From DATHAP01 sp963762865 (GTDB taxonomy: Bacteria; Actinomycetota; Actinomycetes; JACCUZ01): a stretch of 64,000 nucleotides of DNA. The translations under genes and the position numbers were made by a program. Each line of letters starts with the position of its first letter. The stretch's first letter is position 1. A model generated the notes under the pieces. It made no database searches. It saw only the letters and a program-made list of their open reading frames with translations, and was not told where the DNA came from. Where the stretch lies: assembly GCA_963762865.1 (NCBI GenBank), contig CAVXNC010000001.1, forward strand, positions 62,001 to 126,000, in the 5' to 3' direction. Shown piece by piece: positions 7,346 through 15,727 of the stretch.

Positions 7346-8361
7346 CGAAGGCACGGGTGGCGCGCCGGATCGCGATGGCGGCGGCGTACGGGGGCGGAGG
7401 CCTCGGCGTGCTGTCCGCGGGCGCCTTCGGGCTGATCCGCGCAGAGGCAGCGCTGGCGCGGCGCGCGATCGGGGAGCCGACCGGCGAGCCCCCGTCGGCC
7501 GCCGGCCTCTACGGTGCGCACCACGAGGCCGAGCCGATCACGCTGGCCCTGCTGGGCGACTCGAGCGCCGCCGGTCTCGGAGTGGCCATCCCCCACCAGG
7601 CGCCCGGCGCGATGCTGGCCGCGGGGCTCGCGGAGTGTGCCGACCGGCCGGTCCGGCTGGTCTGCCCGGCCGTGGTCGGCGCGAAGAGCAGCGACCTCGC
7701 GGTCCAGGTCGACGCCGTCGCGGAGGACGCCCCGGACGTCGCGGTCATCATGATCGGCGCCAACGACGTCACCCACCGGGTCAAGCCGCCCACGGCCGTG
7801 CGCCACCTCGACCACGCCGTGCGGGCGCTGCGCGAGCTCGGCGCGGAGGTCGTCGTCGGGACCTGTCCCGACCTCGGCACGGTGGAGCCCGTCGCCCAGC
7901 CGCTGCGCTGGATCGCCCGCCGGTCCAGCCGGCAGCTCGCCGCCGCCCAGACCATCGTCGTCGTCGAGGCCGGCGGCCGGACGGTGTCGCTCGGCGACAT
8001 CCTCGGCCCGGAGTTCGCGTCGTCGCCGAAGGAGATGTTCGGACCGGACCGCTTCCACCCCTCGCCGGCCGGCTACGCCAGCGCGGCCGCCGCGCTGCTC
8101 CCGTCGGTGTGCGCATCGCTCGACGTCTGGTTCGGCGAGGAGGCCGAGCGGGTGCCGGACCTGACCCGCGGTGAGGGCGTACGCCCGATCGCCCTGGCCG
8201 CCGTCGAGGCAGCCGACGAGCCGGGCACCGAGGTCGCGGGCGCCCAGGTCGGCGGGCGCGACCGGGGGCCGCGCGGCCGCTGGGCCCTCCTGCGCCATCG
8301 CCCCGGCCGCGGCGGGCAGCAGGTCCTGTCCTCCGCGGAGTCGGACGACCCGCTGCGCTAG
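7342..8361 (+). CDS. SGNH/GDSL hydrolase, probably membrane-anchored or secreted
   Basis: 339-aa lipase/esterase-like protein. An N-terminal hydrophobic stretch (residues about 9-28, Ala/Gly-rich) could be a signal anchor. SGNH blocks: GDSS near residue 72 (nucleophile Ser), GAND near 140 and DRFHPSPAGY near 237 supplying the Asp-His pair. A low-complexity C-terminal tail of about 60 aa follows the domain. It starts at GTG 7342 overlapping the MBL stop. Substrate is unknown; related actinobacterial proteins deacylate lipids or cell-wall esters. Confidence 0.82.
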   Translation: MTKARVARRIAMAAAYGGGGLGVLSAGAFGLIRAEAALARRAIGEPTGEPPSAAGLYGAHHEAEPITLALLGDSSAAGLGVAIPHQAPGAMLAAGLAECADRPVRLVCPAVVGAKSSDLAVQVDAVAEDAPDVAVIMIGANDVTHRVKPPTAVRHLDHAVRALRELGAEVVVGTCPDLGTVEPVAQPLRWIARRSSRQLAAAQTIVVVEAGGRTVSLGDILGPEFASSPKEMFGPDRFHPSPAGYASAAAALLPSVCASLDVWFGEEAERVPDLTRGEGVRPIALAAVEAADEPGTEVAGAQVGGRDRGPRGRWALLRHRPGRGGQQVLSSAESDDPLR

Positions 8362-8445
8362 CAGGTTGGTTAGACTTGCGTTGTTACCGGCCAGTAGGTC
8401 CGGGCGGCGAGCGCCCGGCCGGCCCAGGTCTGTCAGGAGGACCTC

Positions 8446-9669
8446 GTGCCCGAGGCAGTCATCGTCGCCACGGCACGCACGCCGATCGGGCGCGCGTTCA
8501 AGGGATCCCTCAAGGACGTCCGCCCGGACGACCTGGCCACCACGATCGTGCAGGCCGTCCTGGACAAGGTGCCGTCGCTCGACCCGGCGACGCTGGACGA
8601 CCTGATGCTCGGCTGTGCGGAGCCGGAGGCCAAGCAGGGCGTCAACATGGCCCGCCGGGTCGCGGTCGCGCTGGGCCACGACTCGCTGCCCGGCACGACC
8701 GTCAACCGGTTCTGCGCCTCGTCGGTGCAGACCTCGCGAATGGCGTTCCACGCCATCAAGGCCGGTGAGGGCCACGCCTTCGTCTCGGCGGGTGTGGAGT
8801 GCGTCTCGCAGTACCCCGCGTTCACCGGCGCCGGCGCCGGTCGCGAGGAGTTCCTCAACCCGCTCTTCGACGAGGCCCGTGCGCGCACCGACGCCACCGC
8901 GAAGAGCAACCAGGCATGGCACGACCCGCGCACCGACGGGCTGCTCCCCGACGTCTACATCTCGATGGGGCAGACCGCCGAGAACCTCGCCACGTCGATG
9001 GGCATCACCCGTGCCGACCAGGACGAGTTCGGCGTGCGGTCGCAGAACCTCGCCGAGAAGGCCATCGCCGACGGCTTCTTCGAGCGCGAGATCACCGCGG
9101 TGACGACGCCGGACGGCACGGTGGTGTCACGGGACGACGGCCCGCGCGCGGGCGTGACCCTGGACGGCGTCGCCGGCCTGCAGCCGGTCTTCCGCGAGCT
9201 GGGCACCGTCACCGCGGGCAACTGCTGCCCGCTCAACGACGGCGCGGCCGCGGTCGTGATCATGTCGGACACCCGAGCCGCCGAGCTCGGCATCACCCCG
9301 CTGGCCCGGATCGTCTCGACCGGCGTGTCCGGCCTGTCCCCCGAGGTCATGGGCCTCGGCCCGGTCGAGGCCTCGCGGCGGGCGCTCGCCCTGGCCGGCC
9401 TGACCATCGACGACATCGACCTGGTCGAGATCAACGAGGCCTTCGCCGCCCAGGTCATCCCGTCCTACCGCGAGCTCGGCATCGACGTCGACCGGCTCAA
9501 CGTCAACGGCGGCGCCATCGCCCTGGGTCACCCCTTCGGCTCCACCGGCGCACGCATCACCACCACGCTGCTCAACGGCCTGCAGTCGCGGGACAAGGAG
9601 CTCGGGCTGGAGACCATGTGCGTCGGCGGGGGTCAGGGCATGGCAATGGTCGTCCAGCGCCTCAGCTGA
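8446..9669 (+). CDS. Acetyl-CoA C-acyltransferase (thiolase)
   Basis: 407-aa thiolase of the degradative FadA type. Nucleophilic Cys90 in NRFCASSVQ, the GGAIALGHPFGSTGAR block with the catalytic His, and the C-terminal CVGGGQG Cys are all present. It cleaves 3-ketoacyl-CoA in beta-oxidation (or condenses acetyl-CoA). GTG 8446 is preceded by CAGGAGG at good distance, and TTAGACTT near 8371 is a possible -10. No beta-oxidation partner lies next to it, so chain-length preference is open. Confidence 0.92.
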   Translation: MPEAVIVATARTPIGRAFKGSLKDVRPDDLATTIVQAVLDKVPSLDPATLDDLMLGCAEPEAKQGVNMARRVAVALGHDSLPGTTVNRFCASSVQTSRMAFHAIKAGEGHAFVSAGVECVSQYPAFTGAGAGREEFLNPLFDEARARTDATAKSNQAWHDPRTDGLLPDVYISMGQTAENLATSMGITRADQDEFGVRSQNLAEKAIADGFFEREITAVTTPDGTVVSRDDGPRAGVTLDGVAGLQPVFRELGTVTAGNCCPLNDGAAAVVIMSDTRAAELGITPLARIVSTGVSGLSPEVMGLGPVEASRRALALAGLTIDDIDLVEINEAFAAQVIPSYRELGIDVDRLNVNGGAIALGHPFGSTGARITTTLLNGLQSRDKELGLETMCVGGGQGMAMVVQRLS

Positions 9670-9696
9670 TCCCTGCCCCCGCCAGCCGGGGTCAGG

Positions 9697-10122
9697 TCAG
9701 AGGCGACGGCGTACGTCCGCCAGCGCCCGGCCCGCGTCCCGCACACCCTGCTCCGCCGCGGACGGCAGGCCCGCCACGGCCAGCGCGGCGAGCAGGTCGT
9801 GGCCGGTGACGGCCACCTGGTCACCGACGGCCAGGTCGGGCAGCACGGGCAGGGTGCGGCGCTCGGGGGCTACCGCCCCGGAGCTCGAGCCGGCCGCCTC
9901 GAGGTCCGCGGCCGCGTCGGCCAGCAGCTGGGCGGCGGCCCGCCCGGCCGCGGCCCGGGACGCGTGGTCCGGCCCGCCGTCCGGGGACGGACCAGGCGGT
10001 GCGGCCAGACGGGTCGCCGACAGGGTCCGCAGCCGCTCGCTGACCCGCCGCACGTCGGCCGCCAGCTCGTCACGGAACGCGGCCAGGTCCGGCGGGCGCG
10101 GGGGCGGCAGCTGGTCCGGCAC
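9697..10122 (-). CDS. Hypothetical protein, Ala/Arg-rich, helical
   Basis: 141-aa protein from GTG 10122, chosen because TACGCT (complement of 10130-10135) lies 7 nt upstream as in leaderless promoters. The longer open frame to 10290 has no signal. The N-terminus is Pro-rich (PDQLPPPRPPD), followed by predicted helices and a central VGDQVAVTGHDLLAAL segment. No signal peptide or transmembrane span. The family is not recognised. It is convergent with the thiolase gene 27 bp away and divergent from the DUF4287 gene. Confidence 0.55.
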   Translation of the reverse strand: MPDQLPPPRPPDLAAFRDELAADVRRVSERLRTLSATRLAAPPGPSPDGGPDHASRAAAGRAAAQLLADAAADLEAAGSSSGAVAPERRTLPVLPDLAVGDQVAVTGHDLLAALAVAGLPSAAEQGVRDAGRALADVRRRL

Positions 10123-10229
10123 GCCGGCGAGCGTAGCCGCCGGGGAGTTGGCGACCCGGGGTTGTGGAGCCGCCGGACGTACGGCAGGCTCGTGACATGG
10201 ACCGCTGATCGGCACACTGGAGGCGCCAG

Positions 10230-10460
10230 ATGTCCCTGAACCACTCCGAGGCCACGCACCAGCAGCTGCTCGACCGGGTGCCAACGGCAACCGGTCGTGA
10301 CCTCCCCCAGTGGTTCGAGACCCTCGAGAACGGCCCTGGCCTGCTGCGGTTCGAGGAGCGCGTCAACTGGCTGCGCGACGAGCACGGCATCTCCCACGGA
10401 CACGCGTCGGCGATCGTGCACGAGCACGACCTGCGGCGCGGCGCCCGGCGGCACGCCTGA
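10230..10460 (+). CDS. DUF4287 domain protein
   Basis: 76-aa protein containing the DUF4287 pattern: a helix with WFETLE followed by NWLRDEHGISHGHASAIV (residues about 46-64), a small helical domain of unknown function often seen alone or fused to DUF5655. GGAGG precedes ATG 10230. Its TGA overlaps the CTG codon from which the next gene probably starts. Confidence 0.75.
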   Translation: MSLNHSEATHQQLLDRVPTATGRDLPQWFETLENGPGLLRFEERVNWLRDEHGISHGHASAIVHEHDLRRGARRHA

Positions 10461-10864
10461 CCCCCGAGGCAGCTCGGGACTTCCTGCGCGCCAACCACCG
10501 CGCCGTCCTCGCGACGTTCCGCTCCGACGGCCGCCCGCAGCTCTCCCCGGTCGGTGCCGGCGTCGACGCCGCGGGCCGGGTCATCGTCTCCACACCCGGG
10601 ACGACCGCGAAGGCCCGCAACCTGCGGCGGGACCCGCGCGTCAGCGTCTGTGCCTTCAGCGACGGCTTCTACGGCGGCTGGGTCCAGGTCGAGGGGACCG
10701 CGGAGATCGTCGAGCAGCCCGAGTCGGTCGAGCTGCTCGTCGACTACTACCGGCGGCTGGCCGGCGAGCACCCCGACTGGGACGAGTTCCGGACCGCGAT
10801 GGTCGACGAGGGCCGTGTCCTGGTCCGCTTCGCTATCGAGCGCTGCTCCGGGCTGCTCGCCTAG
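10457..10864 (+). CDS. PPOX-class (F420-type) split-barrel oxidoreductase
   Basis: 135-aa protein like the TIGR03618/Rv1155 group of F420-binding flavin-reductase-fold enzymes (FLRANHRAVLATFRSDGRPQLSPV at the N-terminus, TAKARNLRRDPRVS in the middle). The conserved domain begins right after a CTG codon at 10457, which overlaps the TGA of the DUF4287 gene as CTGA. The only upstream in-frame ATG/GTG (10310) would add 49 unrelated Arg-rich residues. CTG initiation by coupling is therefore the best reading, or a small sequence error hides the start. F420 versus FMN/heme binding is inferred from family only. Confidence 0.78.
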   Translation: MTPEAARDFLRANHRAVLATFRSDGRPQLSPVGAGVDAAGRVIVSTPGTTAKARNLRRDPRVSVCAFSDGFYGGWVQVEGTAEIVEQPESVELLVDYYRRLAGEHPDWDEFRTAMVDEGRVLVRFAIERCSGLLA

Positions 10865-10890
10865 TCGCCGAGGCGGCCGCCGGTACGACG

Positions 10891-10927
10891 ACGAAGGCCG
10901 CCACCCGGTGCGGGTGACGGCCTTCGT
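10891..10927. terminator. Strong bidirectional hairpin terminator
   Basis: 10-bp stem ACGAAGGCCG/CGGCCTTCGT, one C-A mismatch, then a 6-bp inner stem CACCCG/CGGGTG with a 3-nt loop. It lies between the convergent PPOX and Bax-inhibitor-like genes and probably serves both. No long T run, as usual in actinobacteria. Confidence 0.75.
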
Positions 10928-10948
10928 GACGTACGGCGCTGGAGCCGG

Positions 10949-11731
10949 TCAGTCGCCGCGCAGGGCGGCGATCAGCCGCAGGAACTCGATGTAGAGCCAG
11001 ACCAGGGTGACGACCAGGCCGAAGGCCGCGAGCCACGAATAGCGCTCGGGGAGTCCGTTCTTGACACCCTGCTCGGCGAAGTCGAAGTCCAGGATCAGCA
11101 TGGCCGCAGCGATGGTGATCGCGATCAGGCCGATGAAGATGCCCATCGGTCCGCCGCGGAGGTCGTTGCCGGTGAAGAGCACGACCCCGAGGTTGACCAG
11201 GCTGAAGACCAGGTAGCCGCCGAGGGCGATCAGGACCCCGCGCTGGAACTTCGGGGTGGCGCGCACCCGGCCGCTCTTGTAGGCCCCCAGCGCCACCGCG
11301 AAGACCGCCAGCGTGCCCAGCACCGCCTGGGCGACGATGCCGTCGTAGAAGTCCTCGTAGACCCCGCTGATGCCGCCGACGAAGAGGCCCTCGAGCGCGG
11401 CGTAGCTGAGCATCAGAGCCGGGTTGGTCGACTGCTTGAACGAGATGATCAGAGCGACGACCAGGCCGGCGATCGCACCGCCGAAGGTGAGCGCGGGGTT
11501 CTTCAGGAAGAAGTTCACCGCCGCGAAGGGCACCAGCACGGCGAACATCAGACCGGTCTTGATGACGACGTCGTCCATCGTCATCCGGCCGGTTTGCACT
11601 CCGGTCGCCGTTGGGGCGTTGTACATCTCCTCGAGCGCGCCGGCGGAGGCCGTCGGCGTCTCGTTGAAGGTGGCGTAGCCGCGTCGTGAGAACGCGTCGC
11701 TACGGCCGAAGACCGGATTCCGGCTCTCCAT
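10949..11731 (-). CDS. Bax inhibitor-1/YccA-like membrane protein
   Basis: 260-aa integral membrane protein with about seven transmembrane helices starting near residue 68. The cytosolic N-terminus contains NPVFGRSDAFSRRG. It resembles the actinobacterial Bax inhibitor-1/YccA family, proposed as pH-dependent cation channels or protease-interacting factors. Start at ATG 11731 behind GGAGGG, and the frame upstream to 11863 is not used. A hairpin terminator follows downstream. Confidence 0.85.
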   Translation of the reverse strand: MESRNPVFGRSDAFSRRGYATFNETPTASAGALEEMYNAPTATGVQTGRMTMDDVVIKTGLMFAVLVPFAAVNFFLKNPALTFGGAIAGLVVALIISFKQSTNPALMLSYAALEGLFVGGISGVYEDFYDGIVAQAVLGTLAVFAVALGAYKSGRVRATPKFQRGVLIALGGYLVFSLVNLGVVLFTGNDLRGGPMGIFIGLIAITIAAAMLILDFDFAEQGVKNGLPERYSWLAAFGLVVTLVWLYIEFLRLIAALRGD

Positions 11732-11876
11732 GAGAAGTCCCTCCAAGGGCTTCTGGCCACGCAGTGGTGGCATGTCTCGTCCGACCACCATAACGGCGCG
11801 GCGGGCCCGCCCGTTCCCGGAACCCCTGCCCGAGATGCCCGATGTCACCCGATCGCCCGGCACCCGTCGCCGGCGC

Positions 11877-11955
11877 TGGTGCCCCCGGTGGGAGTCGAAC
11901 CCACATATGACCCCGCTTTTAAGGCGGGCGCCTCGGCCAGTTGGGCTACAGGGGC
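11877..11955 (-). tRNA. tRNA with anticodon UAA (tRNA-Leu-like), CCA encoded
   Basis: Cloverleaf read on the minus strand: acceptor GCCCCTG/CGGGGGC, 3-bp D stem, anticodon stem CCCGC/GCGGG with loop CTTAAAA (anticodon UAA, codon UUA), T arm GTGGG-TTCGACT-CCCAC, discriminator A and encoded CCA. The region between the anticodon and T stems is only 7 nt (GTCATAT), whereas tRNA-Leu normally has a long class II variable arm. The Leu assignment therefore rests on the anticodon and A73 only. It lies 28 bp downstream of the peptide deformylase gene, same strand. Confidence 0.8.
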
Positions 11956-11983
11956 GGCGGGACCGCCACGTCGAGGGTAGTGC

Positions 11984-12517
11984 TCAGAGGTAGACGCGGC
12001 GGGCGTGCAACGCATGCGCGCCGGCAACCCGGTCGAGGAAGAGCAGCCCGTCGAGGTGGTCGACCTCGTGCTGGACTGCGCGCGCCTCGAACGCGTCGGT
12101 CTCCAGGCGTACCGGGGCGCCGCTCCCGGGCGCCATGCCGACCACGACGAGGCGGGTCGCCCGCTTCACGTCGCCGGTGAGGTCCGGCACCGACAGGCAG
12201 CCCTCGCGACCACGCTCCCAGCGGGTCGCCGACTCGACGACCGGGTTGACCAGGACGAGCGTTCCGTGGCTGGTCCGTGCCTTGGGGTGGCCGGTGACGT
12301 CGAGGGAGAACACCCGCGCGCCCACGCCGATCTGGGGTGCCGCCAGGCCGACGCAGCCCGGCGACGACCGCTGGGTCGCGAGCAGGTCGGCGGCCAGCGT
12401 CACCACCTCCGGTGACCTCGGGTCGACCTCGACCGCGGGCCGCCCGAGGCCGGGCGCCGGCGCGCGCACGACCGGCCGGACCCGGCCCTCCGGGAGCTCC
12501 GGGCCGGGGCCGCTCAC
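11984..12517 (-). CDS. def: Peptide deformylase
   Basis: 177-aa metallo-hydrolase removing the formyl group from nascent proteins. All three motifs are present: GLAAPQIG (about 57), EGCLSVP (about 107) and QHEVDHLDG (about 150), giving Cys-His-His metal ligands and the catalytic Glu. GTG 12517 overlaps the stop of the ACT gene (GTGA). It is the last gene of a minus-strand group with the ACT protein and the cyclopropane-synthase-like gene. Confidence 0.94.
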   Translation of the reverse strand: MSGPGPELPEGRVRPVVRAPAPGLGRPAVEVDPRSPEVVTLAADLLATQRSSPGCVGLAAPQIGVGARVFSLDVTGHPKARTSHGTLVLVNPVVESATRWERGREGCLSVPDLTGDVKRATRLVVVGMAPGSGAPVRLETDAFEARAVQHEVDHLDGLLFLDRVAGAHALHARRVYL

Positions 12518-13032
12518 AGCAGGTCGGGCTCGAGCGGGCGCAGGGACACCTGCACCCCCAGCTCGTCGCCCACTGCCCGCAGCCGGCCGGTCAGGCCGCC
12601 GGCATCCGCGCCGGGCGGCAGGTCGACCTCGGCCACCAGGACGTAGAGGTCGCCGGTGAGGCGCGTCGTGAGGTCGGTGATGTTGCCGCCCGAGGCGGCC
12701 ACCTCCGCCGTGACCGCCGACACGATCCCGGGCCGGTCGCCGCCGTGGACCGAGAGCAGGTAGCCGGGCCCGGCCGTGTCCGCGAGCGCCTCGACGGGGA
12801 CCTGGCGGACCGTCACCGCCAGGGTCCCGTCGGCGGTGAGCGGCGTGAGCGCAGCCTCCACCTCGGCCGGCGCCGCGTCGGCGGAGGCGACCAGCACCAT
12901 CGCGAAGTGCCCCCGGAGGCGGGTCATAGACGAGTCCTCGAGGTTGGCCCCCAGCGCGGCGAGCAGGCCGGTGGCCTCGGCGATGATCCCCGGCCGGTCG
13001 TGCCCGACGACGGTGACCGCCAGCAGGGCCAC
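12514..13032 (-). CDS. Tandem ACT-domain protein (GcvR-like)
   Basis: 172-aa protein consisting of two ACT domains: residues 1-80 (LLAVTVVGHDRPGIIAEATGLL) and about 90-172 (LLSVHGGDRPGIVSAVT). Both DRPGI loops are the amino-acid-binding turn of ACT domains. The layout matches glycine-cleavage repressor GcvR-type regulators and PurU-like N-termini. No DNA-binding domain, so it acts by binding a ligand or partner. GTG 13032 is 1 nt after the stop of the upstream gene, and its own stop overlaps def. Confidence 0.82.
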   Translation of the reverse strand: MALLAVTVVGHDRPGIIAEATGLLAALGANLEDSSMTRLRGHFAMVLVASADAAPAEVEAALTPLTADGTLAVTVRQVPVEALADTAGPGYLLSVHGGDRPGIVSAVTAEVAASGGNITDLTTRLTGDLYVLVAEVDLPPGADAGGLTGRLRAVGDELGVQVSLRPLEPDLL

Positions 13033-13033
13033 G

Positions 13034-14375
13034 TCAGGTGCCGAGCAGCAGGTCGCGGGTCCGCGGCAGGCCGCTCGCCCCGCCGGGACCCGGCCGCACC
13101 GCCAGGACCTGGTTGACCCCGATCCGGTTGGCCTCGAAGGAGAGCGCCGAGCCGGCCATGTAGAGCTGCCACACCCGCGCACGACCCTCGGACGTCAGCG
13201 CGACCGCCTGGTCCCACGACGACTGCAGGTTGGTGACCCAGCTCCGCAGGGTCAGGGCGTAGTGCTCCCGCAGCGCCTCGACGTCGCGGACCTCGAACCC
13301 CACGTCCTCGAGCACGCCCACCGTCGTCGCCAGGGGCAGCAGCTCGCCGTCGGGGAACACGTAGGCCTCGATGAAGGAGGTGCCGGCCCGCGAGGGTCCT
13401 GGCCGTCGGGAGATCTGGTGGTTGAGCAGCCGGCCACCGGGTGCAAGGAGCCCGTGCAGCCGCCGGGCGTACTCCGCGTAGCCGGCCTCGCCGACGTGCT
13501 CCGCCATCCCGATGCTGGAGATGACGTCGTAGGGGCCGTCGTCGACGTCCCGGTAGTCCTGGACGCGGATCTCGACCCGGTCCGCGACCCCGGCACCGGC
13601 CAGCCGCTCCCGGGCCAGCGCGGCCTGCGGCTCGGACAGCGTGATGCCGACGCCGCGGATGCCGTAGGTGGTCGCGGCGTGCAGCAGCATCGAGCCCCAC
13701 CCGCAGCCGACGTCGAGCATCCGCTTGGAGCTCGCCGTCGACCTTCAGCCCGAGCTTGCGGCAGACCAGGTCGAGCTTGTCGCGCTGCGCCCCCTCGAGC
13801 CCGTCGCCGGGTCCGGACGCGCCTTCCTCGCGCCAGTAGGCGCAGGAGTAGACCATCGACTCCCCGAGCACGAGCCGGTAGAAGTCGTTGCCGACGTCGT
13901 AGTGGTGCGTGACCGACGAGCGGTCGCGGTCCCGGCTGTGGCGTCGCCCGGCGACGACTGCCTCTTCCGGCGGTGGTGCAGGTGCGCGGCCGATGCCGCC
14001 GAGGCGGGCCACGAGTGTGGTCAGCTCGGCCCGCTGCTTGACGGTCAGCGAGCGCGCGTGCGGACGGTCGCCGTCGTCGAGCGGCAGCGCGCGCAGGATG
14101 TCGTAGACGTCGCCCGCGAAGTGCAGGTCGCCACTGATGTACGCCCGGGCCAGGCCCAGCTCGTTGGGCTCGTGCGCCAGTCGCCGGACCGCGTCCGGCG
14201 ACTCGACCTCGAGGAGCGGGAAGCTCTCATCACCAGCGGTCGAGCCGTCCCACGCCCGCAGGCGTAGCTGCGGCTGGGTGCCGAGCACGAGGGTCAGGAT
14301 GCGAAGCAGGCTCGCCGCGACCGACGTGCTCTCGCCGGCCCGGCGCTGCCGACCGAGCCCGGTCTGTGTTCTCAC
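13034..14375 (-). pseudogene. Cyclopropane-fatty-acyl-phospholipid synthase-like methyltransferase, frameshifted
   Basis: SAM-dependent methyltransferase of the CFAS/mycolate cyclopropane synthase family, normally about 430-445 aa. The N-terminal part from GTG 14375 contains VTHHYDVGNDFYRL and ESMVYSCAYW (substrate and bicarbonate region) and runs in one frame to KLGLKVDGELQ near 13735. The SAM-binding MLDVGCGWGS and the rest, ending at 13034, are in the frame reached by skipping one base. Dropping one A of CCAAGCGG near 13725 gives GELQRMLDVGCGWG, exactly as expected. Everything else is intact, so sequencing error is as likely as inactivation. Confidence 0.85.
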
Positions 14376-14393
14376 CCTGCCGTCACCTCACCT

Positions 14394-15725
14394 TCACCTG
14401 GACGCCTCGCTGAACTCTTCACGTGGCCGTTGCAGTGATCCCAGCGACACGACGTCCCGGCGGAAGAACAATGCCAGGGTCCAGTCGAGGACGACGCGGA
14501 TCTTGCGGTTCAGGGTCGGCAGCCGGCTCACGTGGTAGGTCCGGTGCATGAACCATGCGGGCCAGCCGCGCAGCTTGACGCCGTAGACCTGGGCCACGCC
14601 CTTGTACATCCCGAGGGACGCCACGGAACCGACGTGCTTGTGCGCGTAGGAGTCCGGGGTCCGGCCGCGCAGCACGAGGGCGATGTTGTCGCCGAGCCTC
14701 TTCGCCTGGCGCACCGCGTGCTGGGCACTCGGGCTGCAGATCGCACCCGGCGGACCGGTCAGGTCCGGGACGGCCGCGCCGTCGCCGGCCGACCAGGCGT
14801 CGGCGACGTTCTCGACGCGCAGGTCCGCGTGGCACCTGAGGCGCCCCTTGTCGTCGACGGGCAACCCGGTCGCAGCCAGCATCGGGTTCGCCTTGACACC
14901 TGCCGTCCAGACGACCGTCTCCGCGTCGAACTCCTCGCCGTCGGAGAGAACGATGTGACCACCGACGCAGGACTCCAGCCGCGTCTCCAGCCGGACGTCG
15001 ATCTTGCGCTGCCGCAGCTGCTCGACCGTGTACCGACCGAGGTCCTCACCGACCTCGGGCAGGATCCGGTTCGACGCCTCGACGAGCACGAACCGGATGT
15101 CGCCCTTGGACAGGTCGGGGTAGTAGCGGGTCGCGTAGGTCGTCATGTCCTCGAGCTCGCCGAGAGCCTCGATACCGGCGTAGCCGCCCCCGACGAAGAC
15201 GAAGGTCAGCAACGCACGGCGCGCGGCGTGGTCGGTCACCGAGGTGGCGATGTCGAGCTTCTCGAGCATCGTGTTGCGCAGCGCGATCGCTTCCTCGACC
15301 TGCTTGAAGCCGATGCCCAGCTCGGCGAGGCCGGGGATCGGCAGCGTCCGCGCGATGGAGCCGGGTGCCAGCACGACGACCTCGTAGGACAGGTCGTAGG
15401 CCTCGCCGCGGACCGGGTGGATCCGAGCCACCTTGCGGCCGTGGTCGACCGAGTCGACCCGGCCGGTGAGCACCTCGCACTTGTCCAGGACGCGGCGCAG
15501 CGGGACCACCACGTGCCGCGGCTCGACGTTGCCGGCCGCGGCCTCCGGCAGGAAGGGCTGGTAGGTCATGTACGACCGCGGGTCGACGACGATGACCTCG
15601 ACCGTCTTCGCCTTCAGCTCCTTCTTCAACCGCTTCTGCAGACGCAAAGCGGTGTACATCCCGACGTATCCACCACCCACGACCAGGATCCGGGTGCGCT
15701 CCGGAGAGGACGCGGTGTTGACCAT
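14394..15725 (-). CDS. Type II NADH dehydrogenase-like FAD oxidoreductase (NDH-2)
   Basis: 443-aa two-dinucleotide-binding-domain flavoprotein. FAD-binding VVGGGYVGMYTALRL is at residues about 14-28, the central NAD(P)-binding GGGYAGIEALGEL near 170, and the WSAGDGAAVPD motif near 320. It would oxidise NADH and pass electrons to menaquinone at the membrane without pumping protons. ATG 15725 follows TACGCT (complement of 15732-15737) at 6 nt, a leaderless start embedded in the end of the upstream UDG gene. Long related families make the exact electron acceptor an inference. Confidence 0.88.
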   Translation of the reverse strand: MVNTASSPERTRILVVGGGYVGMYTALRLQKRLKKELKAKTVEVIVVDPRSYMTYQPFLPEAAAGNVEPRHVVVPLRRVLDKCEVLTGRVDSVDHGRKVARIHPVRGEAYDLSYEVVVLAPGSIARTLPIPGLAELGIGFKQVEEAIALRNTMLEKLDIATSVTDHAARRALLTFVFVGGGYAGIEALGELEDMTTYATRYYPDLSKGDIRFVLVEASNRILPEVGEDLGRYTVEQLRQRKIDVRLETRLESCVGGHIVLSDGEEFDAETVVWTAGVKANPMLAATGLPVDDKGRLRCHADLRVENVADAWSAGDGAAVPDLTGPPGAICSPSAQHAVRQAKRLGDNIALVLRGRTPDSYAHKHVGSVASLGMYKGVAQVYGVKLRGWPAWFMHRTYHVSRLPTLNRKIRVVLDWTLALFFRRDVVSLGSLQRPREEFSEASR

Positions 15726-15727
15726 GG

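Noticed and set aside
2875..8361. Open frame of 1828 codons on the plus strand
   Set aside because: Antisense to cbs, the JmjC gene and others over most of its length. Only its last 339 codons (from GTG 7342) are a real SGNH hydrolase. Long open frames on the opposite strand are normal at this GC content.
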